Shown one piece after another: positions 45,663 through 59,045 of a DNA stretch of 64,000 nucleotides. A model generated the notes under the pieces. It made no database searches. It saw only the letters and a list, made by a program, of their open reading frames with translations, and was not told the origin of the DNA. The DNA comes from Eucalyptus grandis. Lineage: Eukaryota > Streptophyta > Magnoliopsida > Myrtales > Myrtaceae. Each line of letters opens with the position of its first letter. Positions within the stretch are counted from its first letter, which is position 1. The stretch spans positions 57,052,833-57,116,832 of the forward strand of contig NC_052613.1 of the NCBI RefSeq assembly GCF_016545825.1. Direction: 5' to 3'. The position numbers were made by a program, and so were the translations under genes.

Positions 45663-46755
45663 TTAGTATCCAAAAGATTTTTTAAATTGTAAGAGTTGGT
45701 TTTATAGAGGAAAAGAAGGAAAAATTGAATAGAATTAAAGTAAAATAAAAATGCGTAAGTATGAGAGAGAGATGGAAGGCAATGAGAAAAGGGAGATCTT
45801 TGCTTTCAAAAGTCCGGTGGAGACTAGTCGCTGTTATCGGAAATATTACCAGTTAGATTTCCGTATTGTGTTCAATATCACCAGGATCAGTGAATCCCCT
45901 CCCTCCATCCCTTCTCCCCTCTCTCTCCAAGTTTTCTTTTCCCTCTTTTCTCGTTTTTTTTTTCATTTACTCTATAATATTTTTATCAAGATATAATGAG
46001 TAATAAATTAGAAATAAGTTAATTCGAAAAACATTAAGGCCCATTTTTAGGTGGGCTTTGAAAAGTAAAATCCAAATGGACCAGTTACTAGTACTTTGGT
46101 AATCCTCACTCCACTTCCCCCATTAACTTGTTTAAATAGTGGGTTATTAACCTAAATTGCCGCTTCTATTTATATGTCGTAGACATACGTTTGAAAAGCC
46201 GAATGAACTTTTCAGGCACTTCTAACGGCTACACGAAATGACGATCATGCATGTCTAATTCATTATCGACCAACTCATAGTAGCACAGACAATAAGGCGA
46301 TTTTCAATTCAATAAGACATCAATTGATGACAAGATGTGCGAGGTCTCGCAATCACAAATGTTTTAATCAAAAGATAGCGTTTGGTTATATATAAACAAC
46401 GTTAGGGTCAATTCGATTTTTTTGGATCTTTATTATGGCTTTAGAAAACGTAATAGCAATCCATCTCTATCGAGCTAGGCCTAGCCATCTTGTTAGGACA
46501 ATGATTTGAATTCACATCGCTTTAATCTATTTTAGCAAATAAATATATGAACTTGTAGTCATGCTAAGGTAAATGACTTTCCAGAGTAAAGCAAGATAAA
46601 AATTAAAAGTGCCATCTTCAAATAATTCATAAATGGAAACACAAGAATTGCATTGGCTTTATTGCTCAATTTACAAGAATCGTTATAGCACGCCTTGGAT
46701 ATCATGTTTTAACTAAATTATCAATTGGTGTAAATTTCAATTGATTTGAATTCTT

Positions 46756-49700
46756 TGGCATAGTATTAGCTGCTCTGTAGTTCGCTAATTTCAAATCCAA
46801 ATCAATTAACCATGGATACAAGTGCTGCATTTGTTATCAGAAAAAATGATTGATTTAAAAAAAAAATTCCTAAAAATTATTATATATATTGTTTAATAAA
46901 TCGAATGAACGAACTTTTTTTCTTTCGCAGAAAATTTTAGATTACTAAAAATGAAAATATTTTTATTGATTAATTATTTCAAGTAATATAAGCGATTATT
47001 TAAAAAAAAATCTAAATTATTTATTTTTCACAAAACAAATAGAATTGAAAATGTGAAATCAAGTTTCCATATAAGAGGAAAGGTTACCATTGATCGCTAA
47101 TTAAAATCATTGGTATCGTGCATTTGACTCGTAGTTATTGACTCAAGTCAACGGAAATTAAATTGAATGGCCAATGTTGGTCGATAGTTGATAAACGGTT
47201 AAACCAATAGGTCCGGTCTAGTTTTGAAATTACTAATGTGGGATCGTGAACATCACTTCGATTTTACCCGATTGAGATCCTATGAACACGAGACAGCGAC
47301 TCACGCTCATTTCAATTCCCAAGGCGTTGTCAATTTCTAATACAACAACGTACCAGCAAATCCATCTTTGCTTGATTTAACTTGATCGATGGAAGTTAAT
47401 CGCAAAGCTTTTCTAGTAAAGCTGTTCGCATCCAAAGATCCATTGTTGGCACAATAATCGCATCCAAAACGTTCGAAGACATTGTTATGAGTGCGCTCAA
47501 TCAAGCAAAACTAAATTTTAGGGATCAACACTCATTCTCATTCGATGTCTACATTTAGAATTATTTTTTCAATTATCGACGAGCAAGTGACTAAGCTAAT
47601 ATAATTTGGAATTATTTGGTCAATCCCTGTCCTAATCCAACGTGTCTCTCATGCTGGCGATACTTTGATAGCCCCCTCTAAACATCCACTGGGTCTCCCC
47701 TAAATTTTGCACTTTTAAATATGAATTAAATTAATATAGTATAAAGAAAATCCTTTTTATTGACTTGTGACTTAAATTTTCTCGAATTAAAATGGGTTTT
47801 CATAATGCCCTCAACCTCAAATCACTCTTGCCCTCGTGTATATCTTATTCCAATACATGTATAATGATCGGGGATCAAGTTCTTCTGCCGCGGTATCACA
47901 TTCTAAACTGGAAAATACCTAGGCCATAAAGATCAGGGTCGTGATATCCCGCGCTTTGGGAACGCATCTTTTTTTATGCGAACTAACTATTTTGAGCCAG
48001 TTTGGTATAGTTATTGCCAAATTGTAAGGGTGTCCTGATTAGAGCTGTGCATGGCCAGGTCAAATTCGCTTTTTTCAAAGCCGGAATTTCAAATAAGGGG
48101 CCCAGATCAAATAGGACCGGGCCATCTCGGGCCAGTCTAGGGTCAAAGCCGGTATTTCAAATACATCATTTTCTTGAATTTTTCATTTAATTTCATTCCA
48201 CGGATTTTTATTGCCTTACAGCCAAACAAAAGAAGCCTTATGATATTCCATTCTTATTTAAAACCGATGAAATAGATTAAGGTCTCCATTCCATTCCATT
48301 ATACCATACGCAACACTTGTTTGGAATTAAAGGACGTGTCTTTGGAAAAGTATCTGTGGATATATCCACTTGAGATTAAAGTACCTAGTGACATGCTCGA
48401 ATTCCTTATGTTTAAACTCTATATATCCTTTAGAGTTGATCTCACGAGATTCGCTTAGTGGCTTAGAGATAAATAAAAACGTTGATTAGATGCATGATCC
48501 AAGTTCGATTTTCCACCACACTAAGTCCAAGTAAACTCCAGTTTGAATCACTTATCCAAATTTAGGCTTGTGCCTAATTTGTTCCACGACATCAATAAGG
48601 TATTTCAGAAGACTCTTAATGTCTATTTATTTTAAATGAACTCAATCGCCCTAAAAGGAAAAATCTTTGAGTTCAACAGGTTATTTTTGGAATTTTGATT
48701 TATAAAATAGTTTTAAAACGTGATAGTATCATTGCCGACAGTTACTTAGCCACGGAATAACCCGTGCAACACCTAATGAGCAGACAACAATAGGCTAGCA
48801 TTCCTTCTTTTGCTGTTATAGAAAATGATATAGCAAATAGCTTTCTCATATTAGATTGTATCATGCCTAACTTAACTTGAGTGTCTAGTCCATCGAGTAA
48901 GACAGCAAATCACTTTGGGCTGAATAATTAGTTTTAGCCCGTCATGGCCTCATTGAGAAAATGACATTATTTCATGATTAGTTTGTGCATGAGAGACGAA
49001 CCTCGCATTTAGAGCTCTTAAGTAATATGATTCTATCATGGAAATTTGCATTATCAACTCTTCACTCGAAAATCCTTAACTCCATTTATAAGGATTTGCG
49101 AATATAGGAAAATTACGGACTACGACACTAAGTTCGTTCCCTTTTTTCTTTGCGAATGCTCATGGAATTGCGTGTTGAATTTCGTTCCGTTTTGCGACAT
49201 TATATTCCTTTCCGCTGACAAAATGAAGAATTTAATTCATGCCTTCCCTTTTCCTTTCGAAATCGGGAAAACGATAGCTAACTGCCCATCTGAAATTCAG
49301 GCAGATTGTTAGGCCTTGCGTGAGTTGAACAGTCAATCGATGACCAGACTTTCGTTCATCTGGGCAGAAGAATGCTACCATTAATGATTGTGATTGATGG
49401 GCTTATGCCAAACCATGGAATAAATTCCCGTGTTTTCCAATTAAATTTTTCCATAACCACTGTTTCTTTTTTAGTCACGCATAACAATTGATTATCGTTA
49501 ACAAAACGGTGTCAATTCAAGTAAATTTGTCCAAGTCAAATCGCTAGCCAACCATGTCGCTAAAAAACCCGTCAATGATGATTGAATTTATGCATTGGCA
49601 ATTTTAAGCAAAATTTAGGCGACATGACAAGATTGGATTTGCACGCATGGGTTCGGGATTATATTGAATCAACTGAAAGATACATAATCAAATTAGAATC

Positions 49701-52700
49701 TAAACAATAAGCTTATGATTGAAATAACAATTGTTGTAGTAAAAGGTTGATGGCGATAGCTACAGAATCAAAAAAATTGAGTGCCATTATATTGTTTAAG
49801 TCGACATGTAATTACAACAGTAGATATTGTACGTCAAGTTAAATAAATCGTGTATTGTTAACATATATAGATGTCAACGTAGGTGTAGACATCAACATAA
49901 GGTGGCCTCCATTTGAAAGGGCATGTTTTCAATTCCATTTTTCTATTAGAGGCTTCATTTTAGGGATAACGGCATAATTATGATGTAATAATAAGAATAC
50001 TGGCAATAAGATTTGTTAAGTAGAAAACAAATTTTTTTGGCAGTAAATAGTACACTGTTCAGATCGAGGCGAGTGGACAAGAGGAGTTAAAGATATGATT
50101 GTGGATGAGGTAAAAAAAAGTACAACGTTCAGCTAGAGCAAGTGCAAAAGTAAACAGTGAAACGCATGGGGATGCCAATCATAGCTAGCTATACTTCCAT
50201 TTTTAGAGTTCCGCAGCGCAGTTGCTTCTTTTATTATTATTGCTGTTGTTTTTTTTTTTTTTTTTTTTTTGGGTCTGAAATTGTTGTTGTTGTTAAACAA
50301 TCACTATTTTGGAAAAATTAAGAAGAGATTATCTTACTTTGGTTGATCATCATACATTCACTTAAAAAGAAGGTCAACACTTTGCAAATTTTCAATACAT
50401 TTTGAAAAACTCATCTATATCTAATAAAGTAACTATCTACAATCAGTCAATAATCTTCCGAAAATGCCAAGTGGTTCTCTATGACGTTTTTCTTATTATA
50501 TTACGATTTCATTTGTTTCACAAAAAATGAATTATTCGAAAAATATTTTTATCAAATAACAGTTTGTATTGATTGAAGTGAGTATATTTTGAGTGCAAAA
50601 TAAGGTCACCAATAACTGTTTCCTTGTATTAAATTGAATTTTAGCAACTCGCCTTAGGCTCCATATATTCAGGAAAATATTTTTTATAAATTATTCATAT
50701 TTCACAAAATAAACGGAGTCTAAAGGGAGTTGCTAACAATCAATTTCCACAATTTATTTATGCTTTTGCTAAGACAAATCTCATTTTGCACCCCAAAACA
50801 TGCTTACTTCGCGTTGATCACAGTGATTCGTTTTGAACACAACGAGGTAATCTTTTTTCTTTTTTGGTCTACATATTGGATAACATTACATGATTGCATT
50901 AGTTTTTCATCTCAATTAATAACTTTGTACTCGATGAACAATGCAAATTGCCATTGGTGCACTAGTAGATCTAAGTGCATGCCAATCCAGCATCATCACT
51001 CCTCCTGAAGAAACTATGCTTCGAGGTTAATCTTTTTGTCATAGTTTTTTTTTTTTCACATTTACTTCATTTGAAACAAATCCTAGTTTTCTTGCCCATT
51101 AAATAAGTGGATCTCACGAAATGAGGAGTCTATTTTTATGTTTCTTACGGTATCATGATTAGTTATATCTATCGCAATCATTAACAAATATTATGAATCA
51201 ATTTATTTCATGATAAATAAATGATTTTGAATATATTCTTATTAAAATTATTGTTTGAAATAATCAATTAATGCAAAATATTTTTATTGTCAACAACAAT
51301 ACATGTCTAATTATTTTCTTTAACAAAAACAATAATTTCTATTTATTTATTTTTTAAAATGATATAGACGATTATTTTGATGAAAATACTATTTAAATTA
51401 TAATTTTTGGCGATGTCTTTTAGACTTGCCATTTTTTTTTTTTTCGGTTCTACTCTATGCCTACTCTACACTCACCCTCAGACTTTTGCCCTGCCTCTTG
51501 CAGGGCGTGGAAGTCGAAATCCACTCCTAAAATTTACTCGTCCCCACCCCCATTCTCCCTTGAGAAAGTGGATTTGAACCCCTCACTTCCTTCTTCCATG
51601 TTAGAAGGGTGGTTACAAGGCGAATCTTGATGGTTGACTTGCCATAATTGACAAGTACATGTTTGACTGCTCAGTACCTTGCAAGTAATCAAAGTACGTG
51701 CTAGCCCCCTATTCTATTGGCTTTCTATTAAGGACCACTTATCTCACTGGTCGCTCAAAGCTCTAGGAAAGGACTTGCATCCACGTGTAATTTTTATTTA
51801 TTACATCTGCTAATTTATAAATATTATATTATATATAATATTTGCTCAAATCTCAATGTGAAATAATTGGCACCCAACTTTTCACTTCACCACTCATATT
51901 AAGGCACCGGTCGCCCGACGGCCTCTTTCCATCTCGATTATTCAGAAGCCAAAAGATACAACCTACCTTCACAGACGTTTATGTTTTATCTTAAATCAAT
52001 TCATTTATTCCTCGAGAAATATCTTTCTATTCTACATGACCTTTAGCAATGAAATCGAGGAAAACGAGACATTTGTGGAGCAACTCGTCGGTTGGCTAGG
52101 TCTTATTAGAGAATTTGGATTCTCCAATGGATAAAGAGAATGTGTAAATATGATAGATTAAACCCATGAAGAGAGAAAATAACAAGACGACTTAAAAAAT
52201 TAAAATAAGGGTAATTTTTTTTTGTCTCGGTCGAACATGGTACTTGAATAGATCTATCTTGATGAATGAAAGCGTGCAAAGAAGGAATTGTATGCTACTT
52301 TCTATATGATTATTCTTCTTTCTGTCATGTAGAGAACCCTTAAAAATTATAATATCGTGTTTTCTTATGATGACGTCATAATCTCGACTTTTACCTCCTT
52401 TCTTTGCTATTGAAATCTTTCCGCATGAGGCAACCTCCTAACCTCTTTTTTGACCATTTGATCTTACGAACATTAAATCTTCCTCTTTCAGGGTAGAGGA
52501 AACGTCCATCGTCATGACCTGAATCCCATATTGTTTAAGCAAAACTGCAATGATTCTGTTTTTCCTATTCAGAAAAAAGAAGATCTCAAATGCATAAATT
52601 AACCACCGGAATCTACTAAAGTCAAAAGGGCAAAATGCTAATAGGGGTAAGTCTAACTTCAAGGGGCAAATCAATACTTTAAAAGGAAACCAAGAGTAAA

Positions 52701-53060
52701 AACGGTGGATTAAATCCAGGTCAAGCCACAGCATATTCAAAAGTCAAAATTCCTGTTGGATTGGACAGGTGACTTCCTGCTCATGATAACTCAAATTGAC
52801 AAAACCGCCTCAACCCTCTTTTTCCATAAATTCCTACTGACCCGAGAAATTATTGACCAACATATCATCCATGTTTAAAATGAAATCGATGCGTTGGATA
52901 TTATAATAATATTCATGTGAATTTCTCGTGAGATTAGCCGTTTTTATGAGTTTAGATCTAATGTGACGTGTACAAAATGCTTTTATAAAAAAGTCTCTCT
53001 TTTGATAAAACCCTAAGGTATTGACGTGCTCCTCTCTGTGACGACTTGCCAAGACATTCA
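46756..53060. other. Gene-free AT-rich intergenic DNA, about 6.3 kb
   Basis: No protein frame or RNA gene was recognised. Relics of an AT-rich repeat family with motifs such as GATTAATTATTTCAAG and ATTTTTCACAAAACAAA occur near 46950-47045 and, reversed, near 51190-51345. A related MITE-like piece is at 50505-50722. A poly-T of about 22 bases is at 50249-50270. The stretch around 48040-48135 has low-copy GGGCC-rich text typical of transposon debris. Confidence 0.45.
50505..50722. mobile_element. Short AT-rich inverted-repeat element (MITE-like)
   Basis: The left end (TTGTTTCACAAAAAATGAAT with ATTATTCGAAAAATATTTT) and the right end (AAAATATTTTTTATAAATTA with TTCACAAAATAAACGGAGTC) are imperfect inverted repeats of about 45 bases. 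No coding content, and the target duplication is not clear. Confidence 0.45.
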
Positions 53061-53073
53061 CCACCGCCTTTAA

Positions 53074-53080
53074 TATATAA
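53074..53080 (+). promoter_or_regulatory. Candidate TATA box of the GA 2-oxidase gene
   Basis: TATATAA about 90 bases upstream of the start codon, followed at 53091-53117 by a (CCCTCT)n tract that would fall at or near the transcription start. The spacing fits a short leader. Confidence 0.5.
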
Positions 53081-53170
53081 ATATCGTCCCCTCCCTCTCC
53101 CTCTCCCTCTCCCTCTCGTGTCCAAGTAAAAGGAAAACGAAAAGAGACAGAAAACAGAAAAGCGGCGGCG

Positions 53171-56100
53171 ATGGTGGTGGCGAGTCCGAACCCACGACGG
53201 GCCGAGAAGATCCAGGCCCTCGAGCTCCCGGCGATCGACCTCTCGCCGTCGGGGAGATCCGCGGCGCCGCGGCTCATCGTGGAGGCCTGCGAGAGGTACG
53301 GCTTCTTCAAGGCGGTCAACCACGGCGTCCCCGCCGAGATCGTGTCGAGAATGGACGAGGCGAGCGCCGGCTTCTTCGCGCGGCCCGCCTCCGAGAAGCG
53401 GCTCGCCGGGCCCGCCGACCCGTTCGGGTACGGGAGCAAGAGCATCGGGTTCAACGGCGACGTCGGCGAGGTCGAGTACCTCCTCCTCGAGTCCGACCCC
53501 GCCTTCGTCTCCCGCAGGTCCGCCAGCATCTCCGACGACCCCACCCGGTTCAGGTACGCTCTCCGGATTATTTTATGCGCAAGAGCAAATGATTAGCGCC
53601 ACCCACGATCGGTTCTTTACTCATCACGTTGCATGCGTGCGCTGTTTTCTTTCTTTCGAGCCCCGCCGAACTGTTGCAGAGATCATTGGTTCTTGAAACC
53701 AGACATCCATAAAGCAAAACGCGCGAATAGCCATCGAAACAAAGCGAAACGGCTCGAAAGCTCAACGACAACCGCAGTTAGCTCGAATCATTTGCTTCTT
53801 AGGTTAGGTTTCGATGCTGTTGATGATTGGTCACCATAGCAGATAGAAGGGTTTTACGTGGGTGGGTCTGCGGTTGGTCCATGTCCAAGGTTTCCTGTTC
53901 GAGGATGGTGCAATCTTTCATTCATTCCCATGCATGCTGATCGCTGTACTAGATAGAGAGAGAGAGAGAGAGAGAGAGTAGGGAGAGATGTATGATCGTG
54001 CAGTCGCCTGATCGAATGGAGGGCCATGAACACCGACCTGATGATGCACAGTAGAGATGGTTGGGGACTGATCTTCTTGCTGGTGGTTGGTAGCTCTTGG
54101 TCTGGACTGACGGCACAGCTGGGGGGGGTGTGGGGTGGCAAACAGTAGGTAAATGGATAGCCATTACCGACCGGCCATCATCAATCCAGTGCAGTCAAAA
54201 GTAACACAGTGTTTACCTAGAGTCTATGACTGGTGATGGTATTAAGATCTCACGTGGTCGAGCTTCAAAGTCAAATAGAAAAGAATTAGTTCTTTATTGG
54301 TCCATAATTTTGTAGTAGTTAAATAAAAAAAGAGAGATAACTTCCACTTACTAATTTTTTTTTAGCAACAAAAATAATCACATTTAGAAAACATCTTTTC
54401 AAATCGTTGATTTTTTTTTTTGGAAAATAACATACTTACGAGTAAGATAAGATAAAATTTCGGATGGGTGAAATTATCTCCCACTTAAATTTCGGAGCTT
54501 TTTTGGTTTAGATGCGTGCATTATTCTCTATATTTGAATAACATCTTTTGCTTAGAGAAGACCATTTGCAAGCATTTTCGCAATCTAATGGGAGCACAAA
54601 GTTTGTATATAACCTTTAGAATCTGATTAGATAACATAGATAAGCCCGGGTAGGTTTAGCAGTTCTCCTACAGGATTGGACAAGCTGTCGGAGTTGACAT
54701 TTCAGAGGAAGTTTTCTAGGTCGGTTCTAATTTTATTCTTAAGAACCATTAGAATAATTCATTGTTGGAATTCTCAAAATAAGTTCGTTTGAAATTTCTC
54801 GTTTCTTTTCGTTTAAGACATTTTCTATCGTCTTAAATTCAATGCTCATAGTTGACTTTCGAGGATCGCCCCCTCCCCCCAACGCCCCCAGTAACTCAAA
54901 TCTTTTAATTACTTAAAAATATTAAATTGAATCTTTGGAAGCTACAAAAATTAAAATAATTCTCTAAAATCCGACCGAACTGATCCAACGTGTATATACA
55001 TGTTATTCTAATATGCTGAGCAAAACATATTTATATTTAATTTTAGAAGAAAGAGAGAGGATGCTGGCCACCCTCTCCAGTCTGGATACAGCAAATTAGA
55101 AAGGTGCCGAAAATAGAGAAAAATTGAAAAGAAATGCTCCGAAAATAGGGAAAATTTTGCAAAAAATAATATGGGGAGAAAAAAAGAAAAGACTTGTGGT
55201 TCAAGGAAAGAGTGAGGTGGTGCAATAAGCAACGAGCAAGAACTGGCCGCTCCCCTCACCTTCTGCAACAAGAAAAAGGGAATGGGAGCGAATGACCTTT
55301 CGACCAAAGTCCAATCACATCACCACCCCCAGATGAAATTTCAGCGCCAAAAATTAAATAAAAAATAAGATAAAATAATAAATAAATATATAAAAAGTGA
55401 AGAAGTGACAGGAAACTGAAAACCCCCTCTTCTCCTTCCCTAAAGTGGAGTGTAAAGCGTTTGGTCACTTTTCTAACCAAATGAAGCGACCCCACGAAAG
55501 GAGAGAATTTATTAAAATCGTGCCATTTGGAATGATATTTTACCCTAGTTGTAAAAGAATCATGTACATTTTAGAAGGTTCTAAATAATTTTCACTAAAT
55601 TAGAAAATGGAAGTTGCTCTAATGTTTTTGGGAGGGAGATAGGGAGGGAGATGGAGAATTTAAATGGAAAGTGCCTGATTCTCAAATTTCTACGCTTTTC
55701 TGCACTAAATTGGTAGATTTTCACTCAATTTTTTTTTTCTTTCTGTAATTTCCAAAAATGGCACAAAAGCTGATGATTTTTATTTTAAATTTTTTGAAGA
55801 TCTATGGTCAATGTCGGAGACCCAGTGAGGGTTCAATTTATCTACTTTCTGATAAATTTGTTGTACTTTCTTCTTTTTTCTTCCTTCCCTTTTGGTGACA
55901 GCGCTGCTGTGAATGTTTACATAGAAGCAGTCAAGGACCTGGCCTGTGACATATTGGATCTTATGGCCGAGGGCCTGGGGGTCCGGGACACGTCGGTTTT
56001 CAGCAGGCTCATCAGGGCCGTCGACGGCGACTCGGTCTTCCGGATCAACCACTACCCCCAGTGCGTGGTCCTTCACGGCGAGGTCGGGTTCGGGGAGCAC

Positions 56101-58182
56101 TCCGACCCTCAAATCCTGACCGTCCTCCGATCCAACAATGTGGGCGGCCTCCAGATCTCACTCGAAGACGGGGTGTGGACCCCGGTGCCCCCAGACCCCG
56201 CAGCTTTCTGGATCAATGTGGGCGATCTTTTGCAGGTCTCTCTCCCTCTCTAAATATCATCTTATAAAAGTCTAATTCAAGAGCTTTGAAGGATTTGTAG
56301 ATAAGTAACTCGATTTTCATTTATCCCTGAAAAATGGTAAAAGACCCAAATTTGCACACCATGTAAATAAATAAATTTGATGCTTGTTATGTATATCGAG
56401 ATTTAGACTTTCATCTTGCTTGAAAAATGATAAAATGGTCAATATTTAATGTCATTGGGATTTACCTACTCAAAATGCATCTTCTCATTGTATATTTAGA
56501 AGAAATCTAAATCCAATGATTTATAACTATATCTTCAAAATATGATCAATGAGCCTTAGTAATTATTATAAGGATGCTTTTGGATAATTCTCAATAAAGA
56601 AAAAAAAAAGGAGTTGGGGTCGGAACTCGATTTGATTGATCGATGAGAGCTAGTAAAGGAGAGAATCAGATTCACTGCAGTGAATCTCAGGGCCTTGCTA
56701 TGTGGGGGTCCATCCTGTCCAAAGAAAGAAGTGCATGGAGCCCCCCGGGGGGAGGGGGGGAGGTCCCTTCTTTTTCTATCTAATTACGAGGACTTTTGTG
56801 AAAAATAATAGAAATATGGGGGGCAGAAGCTGGAAAAAGTAGGTTGTGGACGGTACTTCCCATTTATGGTTGGCATTGGTGAGGAGCAACTTCCTAGGAA
56901 GATGTTCTGTTCTTGAACTCTAACGAGCACTTTCCCCAAATGGCCCCCCTTGGTTCTTTTGCTCTTTCTGGACCTAACAGCATCTCTCTCGAATTGTTGT
57001 ACTTTACCCTTTTTGATAAAATTGTCAGAGAAATCATTTTGTGACAATAATTCGAGTCGCCCCCTCCGTGCAACTCTCAAATTGGGTCGGCAGCATATTT
57101 TAATTTTTCAATTTCCATCCACCATCGACATTTTAATTGCGGTTCTTTTCTTGGATTTATCAATGATATCAACCGTAACAATAAATGATACCCCCAGACT
57201 CATCTTGTTGAATATTTTGTTTTGATTAATAGATTTTTATTTGAAATTATGTATCATCTTGTCAAATTAAGCGTCTTTTCACTCGATAGTGTAATTTAAT
57301 TTAGTAATTTAATTTCATGTGGTATTTATTACCTTTGGGATTGGGGATTGATTTTTCATTGATAGGAGGAAATTACAAATTCAAGCCTTTAGGGTTTTAT
57401 AATTAGCTATGGTAAGAATTCAGCTTTCCTAAGAACTCGATGAAATCGATACTTGATTGCTTATCTAAAACGTTCGATAAATCACCTTAGTAGGATGTCA
57501 AGTCCTCTGTAGATGTCGATTTCTCATTATAATACTAAATTTGCATTCTTTAATTTCTTTAATTAGATTAGCTATCAGCCGGCATGTCCGAATAAAAATA
57601 TATCTTGTTGTGTGCATCGTTTTCAATCGTCATGCTCATGCCACATCATAATCACAAGTAGCCCATGTGCTCAATATATTTGAGATTGACAGCTATATAG
57701 CTGTAGTTATAAATCGAGTCAACTTTTTGAAAAATTTCTCAGACCGTTTTTTTTTTTTTCGATTTGTGGTACGCTCATTTTAAACCCTTCTTTCTTTTTT
57801 TCGATTTCAAGAACTTGAATTTCACTCCTTACTATTGAAATTAGACCAAATGGATTATCTAATTTTCTTTTTCCCCTCCCCTTGCGTTTACTCTTTTTGT
57901 TTTGCTTGTCGAAAGGCCATGACGAACGGGAGGTTCTCGAGCGTGCGGCATAGGGCGGTAACCAACCCCTTCAGGTCCAGAACGTCGATAGCGTTCTTCG
58001 GGGCGCCTCCGCTGGACGCGCGGATCGCTCCCCAGCGGGAGCTCGTCACTCCTCGAAGGCCCCGTCTCTACAACCCCTTCACCTGGGCCGAGTACAAGAA
58101 AGCCGCCTACTCCCTCAGGCTCGGGGACAAGCGTCTCGACCTCTTCAAGGCCTGCAGAGAAGACGGCGGCATCGATCTGTGA
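53171..58182 (+). CDS. GA2ox: Gibberellin 2-beta-dioxygenase (C19 type, GA2ox)
   Basis: GA 2-oxidases are soluble Fe(II)/2-oxoglutarate oxygenases that hydroxylate gibberellins at C-2 and so inactivate them. Exons are 53171-53553, 55902-56235 and 57916-58182 (984 bases, 327 residues), the usual three-exon layout and length for the family. The N-terminal DIOX_N part reads IQALELPAIDLS and ERYGFFKAVNHGVP. The jelly-roll core carries the iron ligands H194 and D196 (GEHSDPQILTVLRSN) and H251 (SSVRHRAV). The 2-oxoglutarate anchor is R261-x-S263 (RTSIAFFGAPP). EVEYLLLE and the FTWAEYKKAAYSLRLGDKRL end are typical of C19-GA2ox of the GA2ox1/2/3 kind. Intron 1 (2348 bases) is unusually long, and intron 2 is 1680 bases. 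Exons are GC-rich against AT-rich introns. The exact paralogue and substrate preference are not determined. Confidence 0.94.
53554..55901 (+). other. Long intron 1 of the GA 2-oxidase gene
   Basis: Donor AG|GTACGC and acceptor GACAG|CGC restore the frame (…TRF-S-AAVNVY). It contains a (GA)n microsatellite at 53954-53978 and otherwise AT-rich DNA without recognisable genes or transposon ends. Confidence 0.85.
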
Positions 58183-59045
58183 GCAGATGGAGGAGATGGG
58201 TCGTCTCTTTTCTGCCCTTTTCTCTCTCTCTTGTTGCTGGGCCTGTCGTGAAGGGAATTTTGGGTTTGCGTGTTCTGCTCCCCTTCCTCTGTTTTTAGCA
58301 GCAAAGAGAAGCTCTCCTAGTGTTGGTGTACTGTTGTAATCAATGGAAAGGTATGTTAGGCGACGATATTATGTTTTGGCTTTTATCTATCAATCGACCC
58401 ATCGGTTGATTTTATCTATCCTCGTATTTGTATCTATTGCACTAGACATATTGAGAAAGCTTACGTACACTCGAGAGTATACTGCCCTTAGCCTAGGCCT
58501 GGCAAAGATCGATTGTTCGAAGCCGACACGAAAGAGTTGTGGCTAACATTTATTTGGTATCGAACATGACCCACGATGCAGCCGACAAGATCATGCGAGA
58601 TGGTTTTTGTTCGAATACTGATGCTTCTACCGCATTCTAATGAAAATGGATTTTGCGACTCTGTAAACAGCGGTTGAATTTTAGCTTTTAGATTGAACAT
58701 TCTAAAAGTAGCATTGTGTTTCAGCACTTTAAACTGGTTTAGAAATGTGGTGGCGCTTGTGAAAATACAGCCCCACCTATGATATCTCCAACTGAACTTT
58801 AGAGACAATTGCTTCATAACAGTTCAATCAGTCGTACAATCAATAAGTAAATGCTCTACAGCAATGTTGGTTAGAACAATCAGAGGAAACCAAATAGTTA
58901 TCTTCATTCTGGTACTCCCCCACCCATTTTGCGTGTGAGACGACATCCGTCTTCCTTCGAAAAATGCAGGTTGCTTCTTTGTAATTAGGTTATCAAGCCA
59001 GAGGTGCCTTCTGTTGTCCTTATTCTTCGATAAAAAAACACTGCA
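58183..59045. other. Convergent 3' regions of the GA 2-oxidase (+) and invertase (-) genes
   Basis: No separate gene. The two stop codons face each other 863 bases apart, and both 3' UTRs must lie here. Exact polyadenylation sites were not assigned. Confidence 0.7.

Larger units (their letters stand above)
43657..46755. repeat. Segmental duplication, copy B
   Basis: Direct, collinear partner of 35271-37872. It contains the F-box fragment, the duplicated leader with the same AGGTAAGTG donor, and upstream DNA. A Harbinger-like element (44669-45662) sits at the position where copy A has a different element. An extra ~150 bases near 44330-44470 are absent from copy A. The outer end is approximate. 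Confidence 0.85.
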
